Positions 7,891 through 15,534 of a DNA stretch of 40,543 nt are shown in pieces. A program made the translations under genes and the position numbers. The notes beneath the pieces were generated by a model. That model made no database searches and had not been told where the DNA came from. It worked only from the letters and a program-made list of their open reading frames with translations. Source of the DNA: Desulfatitalea sp. UBA4791 (GTDB lineage Bacteria > Desulfobacterota > Desulfobacteria > Desulfobacterales > Desulfosarcinaceae). Where the stretch lies: contig DHGT01000039.1 of the NCBI GenBank assembly GCA_002402905.1, forward strand, positions 1 to 40,543. Reading direction: 5' to 3'. Within the stretch, counting starts at the first letter, position 1; each line of letters starts with the position of its first letter.

Positions 7891-8902
7891 AGGTCTGCCC
7901 CCCTTTTTTCCCGGCGTGCTGGCGGACCCGTTTCAGGGCCGAACGCATGATCTGTTCGATCAGGTCCACGTAAGCGATCCCCAGCAGGCTGCACAAAATC
8001 GGCAGGTCCGAGTGTTGGGGATGCAAGCCGGCCAGGGGGTTGACCTCCATGAACATGGGATCCTGCTGCGTGTCGCAGCGAAGGTCCACCCGTCCGGCAT
8101 CGCGGCAGCCCAGCACCCGCCAGGCCTCCAGAGCCACGGCCTCGGCCCGGGCCACGACCGCATCTTCCCGCGAGCTGCCCAATCGATAGGAAACCAGCTC
8201 TTCACAACGCTCCTTGTTCACGTAGGAATAGACATTGGGTTCGGCCTGCTTGAGCAGAAGCACCTCCATGGTCCCGAGGACCCGGGCATCGGCGCCGGTG
8301 CCCACCAGACCCACGGTAAACTCACGGCCGGACAAGAAGGGTTCGACCAGCACCGGCTGGTCAAAGGCGACCCGGAGATTGCGGCAGGCCGCACCCAGAT
8401 CGTCGCGCCGGCGCACGATGGAGTCGGGCGTCACCCCCTTGCCCGTGCCTTCGGCCACCGGCTTGATGAAGTAGGGCGGACCGAAAGCGACCCGGCGTAA
8501 GTCCTGAGGGCTTTCGACCACGGTAAAATCGGTCGTGGCAACGCCCGTATCGCGCAACACGTGTTTGGTCATGCCCTTGTGCAGGGTCAAGGTCATGACC
8601 AATGGATCGGAAAAGGTATAGGGAATCTCGTAAGCGTCCAGCATGGCCGGCACCTGGGCCTCGCGGCCGATGCCGTGCATCCCTTCGGCGATATTGAATA
8701 CCATGTCCCAGCGATCGCCGGCCGCCAGGCGGGCCACCAAGTGGCGGACATGACCGATGCGGTCGGTCTGATAGCCCAGCGACGCAAGGGCACCCTCCAG
8801 GGCGTCGATAGTCTCGTCGCGATCGAACTCGGCCGTCTCCTCTTCCGTGTAGCCGGCCGCCAGATAGTCGGCCCGCAGGTCATAGGTCAGCCCAATTTTC
8901 AT
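7868..8902 (-). CDS. D-Ala-D-Ala ligase-like ATP-grasp protein (first of two)
   Basis: A 344-residue ATP-grasp protein. It starts MKIGLTYDLRADY and shows Ddl-like landmarks: MVFNIAEGMHGIGREAQVP, IPYTFSDPLVMTLTLHKGMT, the ATP-contacting PPYFIKPVAEGTGKGV, VEPFLSGREFTVGLV, and the magnesium-binding C-terminal segment GRVDLRCD....MFMEVNPLAGLHP. The arginine/lysine-rich tail (about the last 20 residues) is outside the ATP-grasp fold. The ATG at 8902 lies inside the upstream YkgJ-type gene (23-base overlap). The open frame continues upstream to 9070, but that extension runs antisense-like through the YkgJ gene and is not homologous. Two adjacent ligases suggest two successive condensations, for example on a beta-amino acid made by the KamA homologue. 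The product is inferred, not known. Confidence 0.87.
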   Translation of the reverse strand: MKIGLTYDLRADYLAAGYTEEETAEFDRDETIDALEGALASLGYQTDRIGHVRHLVARLAAGDRWDMVFNIAEGMHGIGREAQVPAMLDAYEIPYTFSDPLVMTLTLHKGMTKHVLRDTGVATTDFTVVESPQDLRRVAFGPPYFIKPVAEGTGKGVTPDSIVRRRDDLGAACRNLRVAFDQPVLVEPFLSGREFTVGLVGTGADARVLGTMEVLLLKQAEPNVYSYVNKERCEELVSYRLGSSREDAVVARAEAVALEAWRVLGCRDAGRVDLRCDTQQDPMFMEVNPLAGLHPQHSDLPILCSLLGIAYVDLIEQIMRSALKRVRQHAGKKGGQTFARRGGA

Positions 8903-9464
8903 CGACCAGACCCTCCCACATGATTTCATCATACAGCATTCGATGCCAGCACACGGCTTCCGCATCTCCGACACCGGCGATACCGGCCGCGACGACCGCA
9001 GCGGGGTCGATCCGCGCGGCCAAGCACTCCGTGTCCCATCGATGGGCCAAACCCATCGCTGAATAGACATGGGGGAACAACCGGCACACCAAGGGTCGCA
9101 CAGCCAACGGCAATTGGCAACCCGTGTCGGCCAAAAAAATACAGTCCCCGTTCTCGCGCTGTCTCAGCACGCGCCGGGTACCGTCGGGCCGAAAAACATG
9201 CTGCCGCCAGACCGGATCGTCGTCCTGATCCGCATAGGCCGCATCCCCGCAGGCCCGGTATTCAAAAAAATCCGATTGTCGCGTGTGGCTCAGTATTCTG
9301 CGGCAATCCCCCCATGTCACATAAATATCATGCCCCTGGCAGCAGCTTCGTCCATTGCGGGCACACGTTTGACATAAACACACCCCACCGGCGGGTTCCG
9401 GGGCGATGGGCCGAAAACACCCTCCCCCGGCCTGCCCGCCGGTTTCATTGGATAACGCGGTCAT
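8880..9464 (-). CDS. YkgJ-family cysteine-cluster protein
   Basis: A 194-residue cytoplasmic protein with many cysteines. The N-terminal cluster is CLCQTCARNGRSCCQG (about residues 29-44) and a second group is CIFLADTGCQLPLAVRPLVC, which matches the zinc/iron-chelating CxBxCxxC family (YkgJ, UPF0153). Members are thought to bind a metal or an iron-sulfur cluster; the biochemical role is unsettled. Its place between a radical SAM enzyme that needs a 4Fe-4S cluster and two ligases suggests a metal-related or redox support role, which is inference. The ATG at 9464 follows GAGGGCGGCGATAG. It begins 40 bases after kamA and overlaps the first ATP-grasp start. Confidence 0.82.
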   Translation of the reverse strand: MTALSNETGGQAGGGCFRPIAPEPAGGVCLCQTCARNGRSCCQGHDIYVTWGDCRRILSHTRQSDFFEYRACGDAAYADQDDDPVWRQHVFRPDGTRRVLRQRENGDCIFLADTGCQLPLAVRPLVCRLFPHVYSAMGLAHRWDTECLAARIDPAAVVAAGIAGVGDAEAVCWHRMLYDEIMWEGLVDENWADL

Positions 9465-9504
9465 CTATCGCCGCCCTCTGTCGTGCGGCCGATTCCGGAA
9501 TCGC

Positions 9505-10806
9505 TCAACAGCAGTCCGGATACTTGTAAAGGTTCCCTTCGTAGTTTTTCAAAACGACATGGCCATCTTCACGGCCCATGACGTATTCGGGCATCAGAGG
9601 CACCTTGCCCCCGCCTCCCGGCGCGTCGATGACGTAGGTGGGCACCGCATAGCCGGAGGTGTGCCCGCGCAATCCGCGGATGATCTCCAACCCTTTTTCC
9701 ACCGGCGTGCGAAAGTGCGCCGAACCGGAAATCGGATCGCATTGATAGAGATAGTAGGGGCGTACCCGCATCTGAAGCAGGTGATGCATCAGCGCGCTCA
9801 TGATCTCCACCGAATCGTTGACCCCCTTGAGCAGCACGGTCTGGGAGCCCAGGGGGATACCCGCGTCAGCCAGACGCTGGCAGGCGCGGTAAGACTCGGT
9901 CGTGCACTCGTCTGGATGGGTGAAGTGCAGGCTCATCCAAAGCGGGTGGTGGCGGCGCAACATCTTGACCAATTGCGGCGTCACCCGCTGGGGCAATACC
10001 GCAGGAATCTTGGTGCCGATGCGAATGATCTCCACATGCTTGATCTGGCGCAATTGAGTGAGCAGCCAATCCAGGCGCGCATCGCCCAGGGTGAGTGGAT
10101 CGCCGCCGGACAGCAGGACATCCCGGATCGTGGGCGTACGGCGAATGTAGTCCAGTGCATTTTCCAGACGACGGCGGTTGAAAAACAGTCGGCCATGCCC
10201 CACCACCCGGGAACGGGTGCAGTAACGGCAATAGGTCGAGCAAAAGTCCAGGGTCAAAAAGAGCACACGGTCGGGATAACGATGCACCAGTCCCGGCACC
10301 GGGCTCTGGGTATCTTCGCCCAGTGGGTCATCATCCTCACCGACGGATTTGACAAATTCATCGACCACAGGCACCACGGTCTTGCGCAAGGCATAATCGG
10401 ATCCGTGGCCCACCAGCAGACTCATGAAGTAGGGCGTAATCGCCAGCGGCAGCTTGGTTTGCAATCCCATGGCCGCGTGACGCTCTCGATCGGTCAGATC
10501 GAGGACCTTCTCCAGCTGGGCGAGGGTGTGCACCCGGTTGGCGATCTGCCACCGCCAGTCGTTCCACTGACGTTCGGTGACCGCGGGATAATAAAGCTGT
10601 TTGAAACGTCTTCGCGGGGTAGGGGTGTCGGGAGGCGAAGGTTGGATGGAAAGCTTGTGCTTGATCTTTTTTTCAGCAGGCAGGCTGATGGGCGTTGCCG
10701 CCTGCTGACTTGGAGGCTCCTCTTCAACCTCCGCAGCCACCGTGTTGGCACAACTGGATTTGACATCTGCTCTGGCTTTGGCTGGACGTCGTTGATGAAT
10801 AGGCAT
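9505..10806 (-). CDS. kamA: Lysine 2,3-aminomutase-like radical SAM/PLP enzyme (KamA family)
   Basis: A 433-residue radical SAM enzyme. The cluster motif CSTYCRYC gives C189, C193 and C196. The PLP lysine is K401 in DAPGGGGK. Two aspartates, D357 (QCDPISG) and D394 (VIDAPG), stand where Clostridium subterminale lysine 2,3-aminomutase has the substrate-binding D293 and D330, and all spacings (168 from first Cys, 37 between Asps, 7 to the PLP Lys) match that enzyme. This favours L-lysine to beta-lysine over glutamate aminomutase activity. About 70 N-terminal residues are low-complexity and Pro/Ala/Lys-rich. I chose the ATG at 10806, behind AAGGAGAACC; an ATG at 10833 and TTG at 10842 are in frame upstream. 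It is the first gene of the five-gene operon. It could instead act on a tethered or modified lysine. Confidence 0.92.
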   Translation of the reverse strand: MPIHQRRPAKARADVKSSCANTVAAEVEEEPPSQQAATPISLPAEKKIKHKLSIQPSPPDTPTPRRRFKQLYYPAVTERQWNDWRWQIANRVHTLAQLEKVLDLTDRERHAAMGLQTKLPLAITPYFMSLLVGHGSDYALRKTVVPVVDEFVKSVGEDDDPLGEDTQSPVPGLVHRYPDRVLFLTLDFCSTYCRYCTRSRVVGHGRLFFNRRRLENALDYIRRTPTIRDVLLSGGDPLTLGDARLDWLLTQLRQIKHVEIIRIGTKIPAVLPQRVTPQLVKMLRRHHPLWMSLHFTHPDECTTESYRACQRLADAGIPLGSQTVLLKGVNDSVEIMSALMHHLLQMRVRPYYLYQCDPISGSAHFRTPVEKGLEIIRGLRGHTSGYAVPTYVIDAPGGGGKVPLMPEYVMGREDGHVVLKNYEGNLYKYPDCC

Positions 10807-10882
10807 TGCTCGAGGTTCTCCTTCTTCCGGCATGGCCGGCAATTAAAAGTGACGTCGGTGATACGCTTTGGGAACAGGCTGC

Positions 10883-10900
10883 GGACAAATCCCGTGCCAA
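10883..10900 (-). promoter_or_regulatory. Possible sigma-54-like promoter for the kamA operon
   Basis: Read on the minus strand the site is TTGGCACGGGATTTGTCC. The -24 element TTGGCACG is a perfect match to the sigma-54 consensus and the spacing is right, but the -12 element is TTGT rather than TTGC, a change at a nearly invariant base. It lies about 77 bases upstream of the chosen kamA start. No enhancer-binding site was identified. Confidence 0.3.
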
Positions 10901-11075
10901 ATATTTTTACATGATATATCAGACAGTTAAAAATGTGCTGCCCGAACCGACCGGAATCGACGATTCCTATTTTATTCAATTACCCCCTAAAACGTCTCGC
11001 CGAAACGCATGGGATTCAACAACACTTCGATATTATTAGTTGAATTAAATAATCAGGTAATTTTCAAAACCATGG

Positions 11076-11100
11076 AAAAAGGAAATTTGAGTTCCTTTTT
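11076..11100 (-). terminator. Weak hairpin terminator candidate after the PAS/HisKA gene
   Basis: AAAAAGGAA (11076-11084) and TTCCTTTTT (11092-11100) form a perfect 9-bp inverted repeat with a 7-base loop, giving a T-run on either strand. The stem is AT-rich and hence weak. It lies about 110 bases beyond the stop codon of the PAS/HisKA gene. Confidence 0.35.
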
Positions 11101-11207
11101 GGAAGCGTTGCGGTAATGATGGGTCCGTTCTTTGGGAAGGGGTTGTCGGATGCCTCGATGGTTTAAAAAATAAATCCATCCCAATCCATCCAACTCGATC
11201 GGCTGGG

Positions 11208-12065
11208 CTACTCTGAGGATTTATGGATATCGATGATTTTGGTTTTGGCGGCATAGGACATGGTTTCGTACCGGGTAATGCCTTGCAGTTTCGAGGTGAT
11301 GGAACCCATTCGCTCGATCTGTTCGAGCGCCTTGGCGATATATTCTGAGGCCTTCTCATCCGAAGCGATCTTGAGGCTGAGCAATTCCAGATAGCCGGAA
11401 AGTGCCTGCAGGGGCTGGTTGAACTCATGACAGACGCCGCCCGCGGTTTCAAGCACGCCTTCGAGCTTCTCTTTTTGCGCCCGGTCCCGGGCGGCCCGGT
11501 TTTTTTCGGTGAGATCCGAAAGAACGGCCACACTGCCGATCGCCTCTTTATCTTGATTCTGGATGAGCGCCAAGCTGAACAGGAAATCCCGCCGCTGTCC
11601 GTCGGCGCATTGCACTTCGGCCTCGAAGGTGTGGGACAACCCCTTTTGCATCATCACCAGTTCCTGGTGCTGGTAGGTGGCGGCCAATTCGGGCGGTATC
11701 CGATCGGGCAGGTCCTGAGGCCGCCGGCCGATAATGCGATCGCGGGTCAACCCCAGTACAGCCCTTGAAAACACCTGGTTGCACCCCTGAAAAACGCCTT
11801 GGGCATCTTTGAAATAGATGGGATTGGGAATCGTGTTGATCAGTTCGTCCATGAGCTTCAAATAGCCCCGCAAACGATCTTCCTTGTTTTCACGATGGCT
11901 CTCGAAGCGCTGCTGATCCGTTTCCAGGGCGTGCACACGAAGCTTTGCCTCGTTCAGCGCCTTTCGCAGCCGTTCCGACCGCTGCGCCTGGGCGCGGATA
12001 CGAAGACCGCACCAACCCAATCCAGCGAGCAGCAGCGCGACTATGAACCACGACCAAAAGGACAT
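11208..12065 (-). CDS. PAS and HisKA domain protein lacking a kinase ATPase domain
   Basis: A 285-residue membrane-anchored protein. One N-terminal transmembrane segment (about residues 3-20, SFWSWFIVALLLAGLGW) is followed by a coiled-coil-like charged region, a PAS domain (about 75-200: NTIPNPIYFKDAQGVFQGCN, with a PAC-type ending VAVLSDLTEKNRA), then a histidine-kinase dimerisation segment with an H-box GGVCHEFNQPLQALSGYLEL. The protein stops about 60 residues after the phospho-acceptor His, so the HATPase_c domain is absent and only about 160 bases of non-matching sequence follow before the next AT-rich region. It may be a remnant, or a sensor that is phosphorylated or dimerises with another kinase. 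The start at 12065 follows GGAGAAGAGACGTC; the frame is open upstream to 12152. Confidence 0.78.
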   Translation of the reverse strand: MSFWSWFIVALLLAGLGWCGLRIRAQAQRSERLRKALNEAKLRVHALETDQQRFESHRENKEDRLRGYLKLMDELINTIPNPIYFKDAQGVFQGCNQVFSRAVLGLTRDRIIGRRPQDLPDRIPPELAATYQHQELVMMQKGLSHTFEAEVQCADGQRRDFLFSLALIQNQDKEAIGSVAVLSDLTEKNRAARDRAQKEKLEGVLETAGGVCHEFNQPLQALSGYLELLSLKIASDEKASEYIAKALEQIERMGSITSKLQGITRYETMSYAAKTKIIDIHKSSE

Positions 12066-12234
12066 GACGTCTCTTCTCCGATCTAACGATTTGAGACAGG
12101 TTACCATACCGGACGCCGGTGCAAGAAGCTTTTTCGAAAGCCTTGCACCCATGGCCGGAAATCAGTATGGTAAGTCACATTCGAAAATTGCGAAAGCCGT
12201 CCTATCACGCCATCCATCCTAAGAGGAGCACGAC

Positions 12235-12645
12235 ATGCCGACCACTACCGTTCGTTGGTTGACGGGCAAACAGTTCGTGGGGACCGACTCCCGGAATCAC
12301 TCCGTTGTCCTATCCGGAGACGATCCGGCCAAAGGGGTCAACCCTTCCCAAATGCTGCTGATCGGCCTTTCGGCCTGCACTGCTTACGATGTCCTCAATA
12401 TAATGGTCAAAAAGCGCAAGCCGCTCACCATGCTCGAAATCATCGCCGATGGCGAGCAGGATGCCAAACCGCCATGGACCTACCGGCGCATTCATCTAAA
12501 GTACCGGGTCAGCGGCAAAGATTTGACGGAAAAAGCGGTGAGCCAGGCGGTGAAACTCTCCCAGGAGAAATTCTGCTCGGTGGCGGCTACGGTGCGCGGC
12601 GTGGCCGAAATCACGACCGAAGTTGAAATCGTGGCAGAAGATTAA
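12235..12645 (+). CDS. OsmC family protein
   Basis: A 136-residue OsmC/Ohr-type protein. The two redox cysteines of the family are present, in GLSACTAYDVL (about residue 46-50) and EKFCSVAATV (about 117). The family reduces organic hydroperoxides through a Cys pair, and many bacterial homologues of this short YhfA-like type have no established substrate. ATG at 12235 is preceded by AAGAGGAGCACGAC. It stands alone, divergent from the PAS/HisKA gene and followed by a 180-base gap before the transglycosylase. Confidence 0.88.
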   Translation: MPTTTVRWLTGKQFVGTDSRNHSVVLSGDDPAKGVNPSQMLLIGLSACTAYDVLNIMVKKRKPLTMLEIIADGEQDAKPPWTYRRIHLKYRVSGKDLTEKAVSQAVKLSQEKFCSVAATVRGVAEITTEVEIVAED

Positions 12646-12825
12646 GAAAGGTATATTTCTTGCAAATTTCCACCGGCGACCGGATCACCGGCGTGCCACA
12701 AAAGCCGAAAGATTCAAGTTTTTCGATGGAGGGCCGATAGTTTCACTTCGGCCGAAAGCGATCCCTAAAAGCATCCATCGGATATGATTTCAAAAGGATA
12801 TTCAATTAGAGGGTAGCGAAGCGAA

Positions 12826-13419
12826 ATGGCGGTGGGGCGTAAAACGATCATAGGGCTATGTACGTCAATTTTTGTCGTATGGACACTATTTGTCATACCG
12901 TACGCCCAAGCCGACATCTATCTCTATATCGACAGCGAGGGGGTCTTGCATTTCACCAACACCCCCACCTCCAGCAACTATAAGGTCTACATGCGGGAAA
13001 CGCCCATGCGCCCCAAGGCATGGCGTCCGATCCAGAACTACGACGATGTGATCAACGAAGCGGCGCGGGAAAACGGCCTCTCCTCCTCTCTGCTCAAGGC
13101 CTTGATCCACGTGGAGTCCTACTTCAACCCAAGGGCGGTTTCCAAAAAAGGGGCTCTGGGATTGATGCAGATCATGCCCCAGAACCTTGAACTGCTGGAA
13201 ATCAGCGACCCCTTCGACCCATGGGAGAACATCATGGGCGGCGCTCGCTACCTCAAAGCCATGATCGAGCGATTCAACGGTCAGCTGCCCCTGGCCCTGG
13301 CCGCTTACAACGCCGGCCCTTCCGCCGTGGAACGCTACCAGAACATTCCCCCCTACGACGAAACCCAGCGCTACGTCGAAAAAGTAATGAAATTATTCCA
13401 TCTCTACAAGAAAAGCTGA
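12826..13419 (+). CDS. Secreted lytic transglycosylase (SLT domain)
   Basis: A 197-residue exported protein. A signal peptide (about residues 1-29, hydrophobic core IIGLCTSIFVVWTLFVIPYA ending QA) leads to a short DUF4124-like segment (DIYLYIDSEGVLHFTN) and then a soluble-lytic-transglycosylase domain (about 70-197). The catalytic Glu is in LIHVESYFNPRAVSKKGALG, followed by the family motifs GLMQIMP and ALAAYNAGPSAVERY. It should cleave peptidoglycan glycan strands with 1,6-anhydro ends in the periplasm. The protein is complete and resembles small Slt proteins common in Desulfobacterota. No partner gene is adjacent. Confidence 0.9.
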   Translation: MAVGRKTIIGLCTSIFVVWTLFVIPYAQADIYLYIDSEGVLHFTNTPTSSNYKVYMRETPMRPKAWRPIQNYDDVINEAARENGLSSSLLKALIHVESYFNPRAVSKKGALGLMQIMPQNLELLEISDPFDPWENIMGGARYLKAMIERFNGQLPLALAAYNAGPSAVERYQNIPPYDETQRYVEKVMKLFHLYKKS

Positions 13420-13475
13420 CGTACGTCCGTTTATACCGCCGGCTTGGCGTACTCGTACACGGCGGCACACCTTCA

Positions 13476-13503
13476 CTTCAAACTTTACACTTCAAACTTT
13501 ACA
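13476..13503. repeat. Two 14-bp direct tandem copies at the glgB 3' end
   Basis: CTTCAAACTTTACA occurs twice in succession (13476-13489 and 13490-13503), followed by a partial third copy. The second copy overlaps the last codons of glgB. It resembles the CTT/ACTT-rich repeat at 3541-3572. Function is unknown. Confidence 0.6.
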
Positions 13504-15532
13504 CTTTCTTCCGAGGCTTCAAGACCAGTGCGGTGCGATGGGGCAGGTAGATGCTGAGCCGATGGGGTGGATGAAATTTATCTTGGGCCGCCAAAGTGCC
13601 GTGAGAGATGGTGCGGTCGATGCGGTCGTAGCCGCCGAAGCGAACGTCGTCGGAATCGAGCACGATGTCATACTTTCCCGGCGGAGCGGAAAATTGGTAG
13701 TCGGCGAACGAACGGGTGGGGTTGAAGTTGAAGGCCCATATCAATCCGCCACGTTCGAAGATCAGGATCTTGTCGTCATCGCGCTCCCAGAGCATGCGCG
13801 CGGCGGGCGAGGCCAACACGTTGCACTTTTTCGCAACTGCGATCATCTCCCGGTCGAAGCGGGCCAATTGAGAGTATTTGAGATTGGGATCGTCGGCCAG
13901 GTGCCACTGGCGGCGGGCGTAGTGATAGGACCAGTTGTTGCCCTCCCTGGGGAAATCGATCCATTCGGGGTGGCCGAATTCGTTGCCCATGAAGTTCAGG
14001 TATCCGTGACCGGCCGTGGCCAGGGTGATCAACCGGATCATCTTGTGCAACGCGATGCCGCGATCCACGACCATGTGGTGGTCGCCCACGCCCATGTGGT
14101 AGTACATTTCGGCATCGATCATGCGGAAGATCAGGGTCTTGTCGCCGACCAGGGCCTGATCGTGGGATTCGGTGTAGGAGATGGTGCGTTCGTCCTGCCG
14201 GCGGTTGTTCAGTTCGTACCAGAGGCCGCCCATGTGCCAATCCTCATCCCGGGTGTCTTTGGTGAGCTTGATCCAGTAGTCGGGCACGCCCATGGCGAAC
14301 CGGTAGTCGAACCCGATGCCCCCCTCTTCCCAGGGTCTGGCCAAGCCCGGCATGCCGCTGACGTCTTCTGCGATGGTGACCGCATCCGGGCGTACCTCGT
14401 GAATCAACTGGTTGGCCAGGGCCAGGTAGCACAAGGCGTCTTCATCCACATTGGGGTTGAAATAGTCGTCATAGGCAGTAAAGGCTTTTTCCAGGCCATG
14501 ATCCAGGTAGAGCATGCTGGTGATGCCGTCGAAGCGATAACCGTCCACCCGGAATTCATCCAGCCAGTAACGGCAGTTGGACAGCAGGAAGTGGAGCACC
14601 TGGGGCTTAGCATAATCGAACAGGCGCGAATCCCAGGCAATGTGACGGCCGCGATGGCCTTTGTGGAAAAACTGGTACTCGCTGCCGTCATAGCGGCTGA
14701 TGCCTTCGACTTCGTTGCTCACGGCATGGGAGTGAACCAGGTCGATGAGCACCCGCAGTCCGGCCCCATGGGCGGCATCCACCAGCGCCTTGAACTCCTC
14801 GGGCGTACCGAAGCGCGACGACGGGGCGAAAAAGCTGCTCACATGGTAACCGAAACTGCCGTAATAGGGGTGTTCGGGGATGGCCATGATTTGCAGCGTG
14901 TTGTAGCCGGCCGCGACCACGCGGGGCAACACGTTTTCGGTAAACTCGGCATAGCCGCCCACGCGCCCCTCGGGCTGGGCCATGCCCACGTGAACCTCGT
15001 AGATCAGGGGAGGCTCATCGGCCGATGTGAATCTCTCCACCTGCCATGGGTAAGGTTTTTCCGGGTGCCATACCTGCGCATTGAAGATATGGGTCACGGG
15101 ATCCTGAACCACCCGCCGGGTCCACGCCGGGATTCGGTCGCCGCCGCCGCCGGGCCACTGCATAGACAAGCGATACAGGTCCCCGTGCCGAAGCCTTTCG
15201 CCCGGCAGCCGCAATTCCCACGTCCCGTTGGCATCGATGCGCTGGAAAGCCATCTCTTCGCATGGCTGCCAGCTGCTGACATCTCCGATCAAGTGGATGG
15301 CCGTGGCATTGGGCGCCCATTCCCGCAGCACCCATTCTCCCCCATGAAAATGCAGGCCGTAGTAAGTATGACCCGAAGCAAAGTCGCCCAAAGAACCCTG
15401 CCCTTCGGTCAGTTCCCGCAACGTGCTCGAGATCAGGGCAATGCGACGGGCGATGGCCTCGAGGTGAGGCTCGAGGTAGTCGTCGGAAGAGATGAAGCGC
15501 ATGGCGCGCTGCCGGTCATTGTCTTTTATCAT
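13499..15532 (-). CDS. glgB: 1,4-alpha-glucan branching enzyme (GH13, eukaryote-like)
   Basis: A 677-residue GH13 enzyme with an N-terminal CBM48-type sheet (about residues 50-140; GEWVLREWAPNATAIHLIGDV), the (beta/alpha)8 barrel, and a C-terminal all-beta domain. Catalytic residues are the nucleophile Asp in VDGYRFDGITSML, the acid/base Glu in VTIAEDVSGMP, and the Asp of SYTESHDQALVGDK. The sequence around these (GYRFDGITSMLY, TESHDQALVGDK) resembles the eukaryotic/starch branching enzyme branch rather than E. coli GlgB. It forms alpha-1,6 branches in glycogen. Its start is two bases after the stop of glgA, in an operon with the other glycogen genes, and it is the last gene. The end overlaps a short repeat. 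Confidence 0.93.
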   Translation of the reverse strand: MIKDNDRQRAMRFISSDDYLEPHLEAIARRIALISSTLRELTEGQGSLGDFASGHTYYGLHFHGGEWVLREWAPNATAIHLIGDVSSWQPCEEMAFQRIDANGTWELRLPGERLRHGDLYRLSMQWPGGGGDRIPAWTRRVVQDPVTHIFNAQVWHPEKPYPWQVERFTSADEPPLIYEVHVGMAQPEGRVGGYAEFTENVLPRVVAAGYNTLQIMAIPEHPYYGSFGYHVSSFFAPSSRFGTPEEFKALVDAAHGAGLRVLIDLVHSHAVSNEVEGISRYDGSEYQFFHKGHRGRHIAWDSRLFDYAKPQVLHFLLSNCRYWLDEFRVDGYRFDGITSMLYLDHGLEKAFTAYDDYFNPNVDEDALCYLALANQLIHEVRPDAVTIAEDVSGMPGLARPWEEGGIGFDYRFAMGVPDYWIKLTKDTRDEDWHMGGLWYELNNRRQDERTISYTESHDQALVGDKTLIFRMIDAEMYYHMGVGDHHMVVDRGIALHKMIRLITLATAGHGYLNFMGNEFGHPEWIDFPREGNNWSYHYARRQWHLADDPNLKYSQLARFDREMIAVAKKCNVLASPAARMLWERDDDKILIFERGGLIWAFNFNPTRSFADYQFSAPPGKYDIVLDSDDVRFGGYDRIDRTISHGTLAAQDKFHPPHRLSIYLPHRTALVLKPRKKV

Positions 15533-15534
15533 CG

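Larger units (their letters stand above)
10807..11207. other. Gene-free region upstream of the kamA operon
   Basis: About 400 bases without a supported gene, AT-richer than its surroundings. On the minus strand it must hold the promoter of the kamA operon and the end of the PAS/HisKA transcript. It contains a sigma-54-like element (10883-10900) and an AT-rich hairpin (11076-11100). I see no RNA gene or conserved short ORF. Confidence 0.6.

Noticed and set aside
9505..10806. EpmB, the aminomutase that makes beta-lysine for elongation factor P
   Set aside because: No epmA or efp gene is in the window, the protein is about 90 residues longer than EpmB, and the gene is in an operon with ligases and acetylases.
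4636..10806. A simple ablA-ablB pathway for the osmolyte N-epsilon-acetyl-beta-lysine
   Set aside because: That pathway needs only the aminomutase and one acetyltransferase; it does not explain two ATP-grasp ligases, the Cys-cluster protein or the deacetylase domain. It remains a possible sub-step.
3541..13503. CRISPR-like arrays from the short tandem repeats
   Set aside because: Units are 8 and 14 bases long with no spacers and no cas genes.
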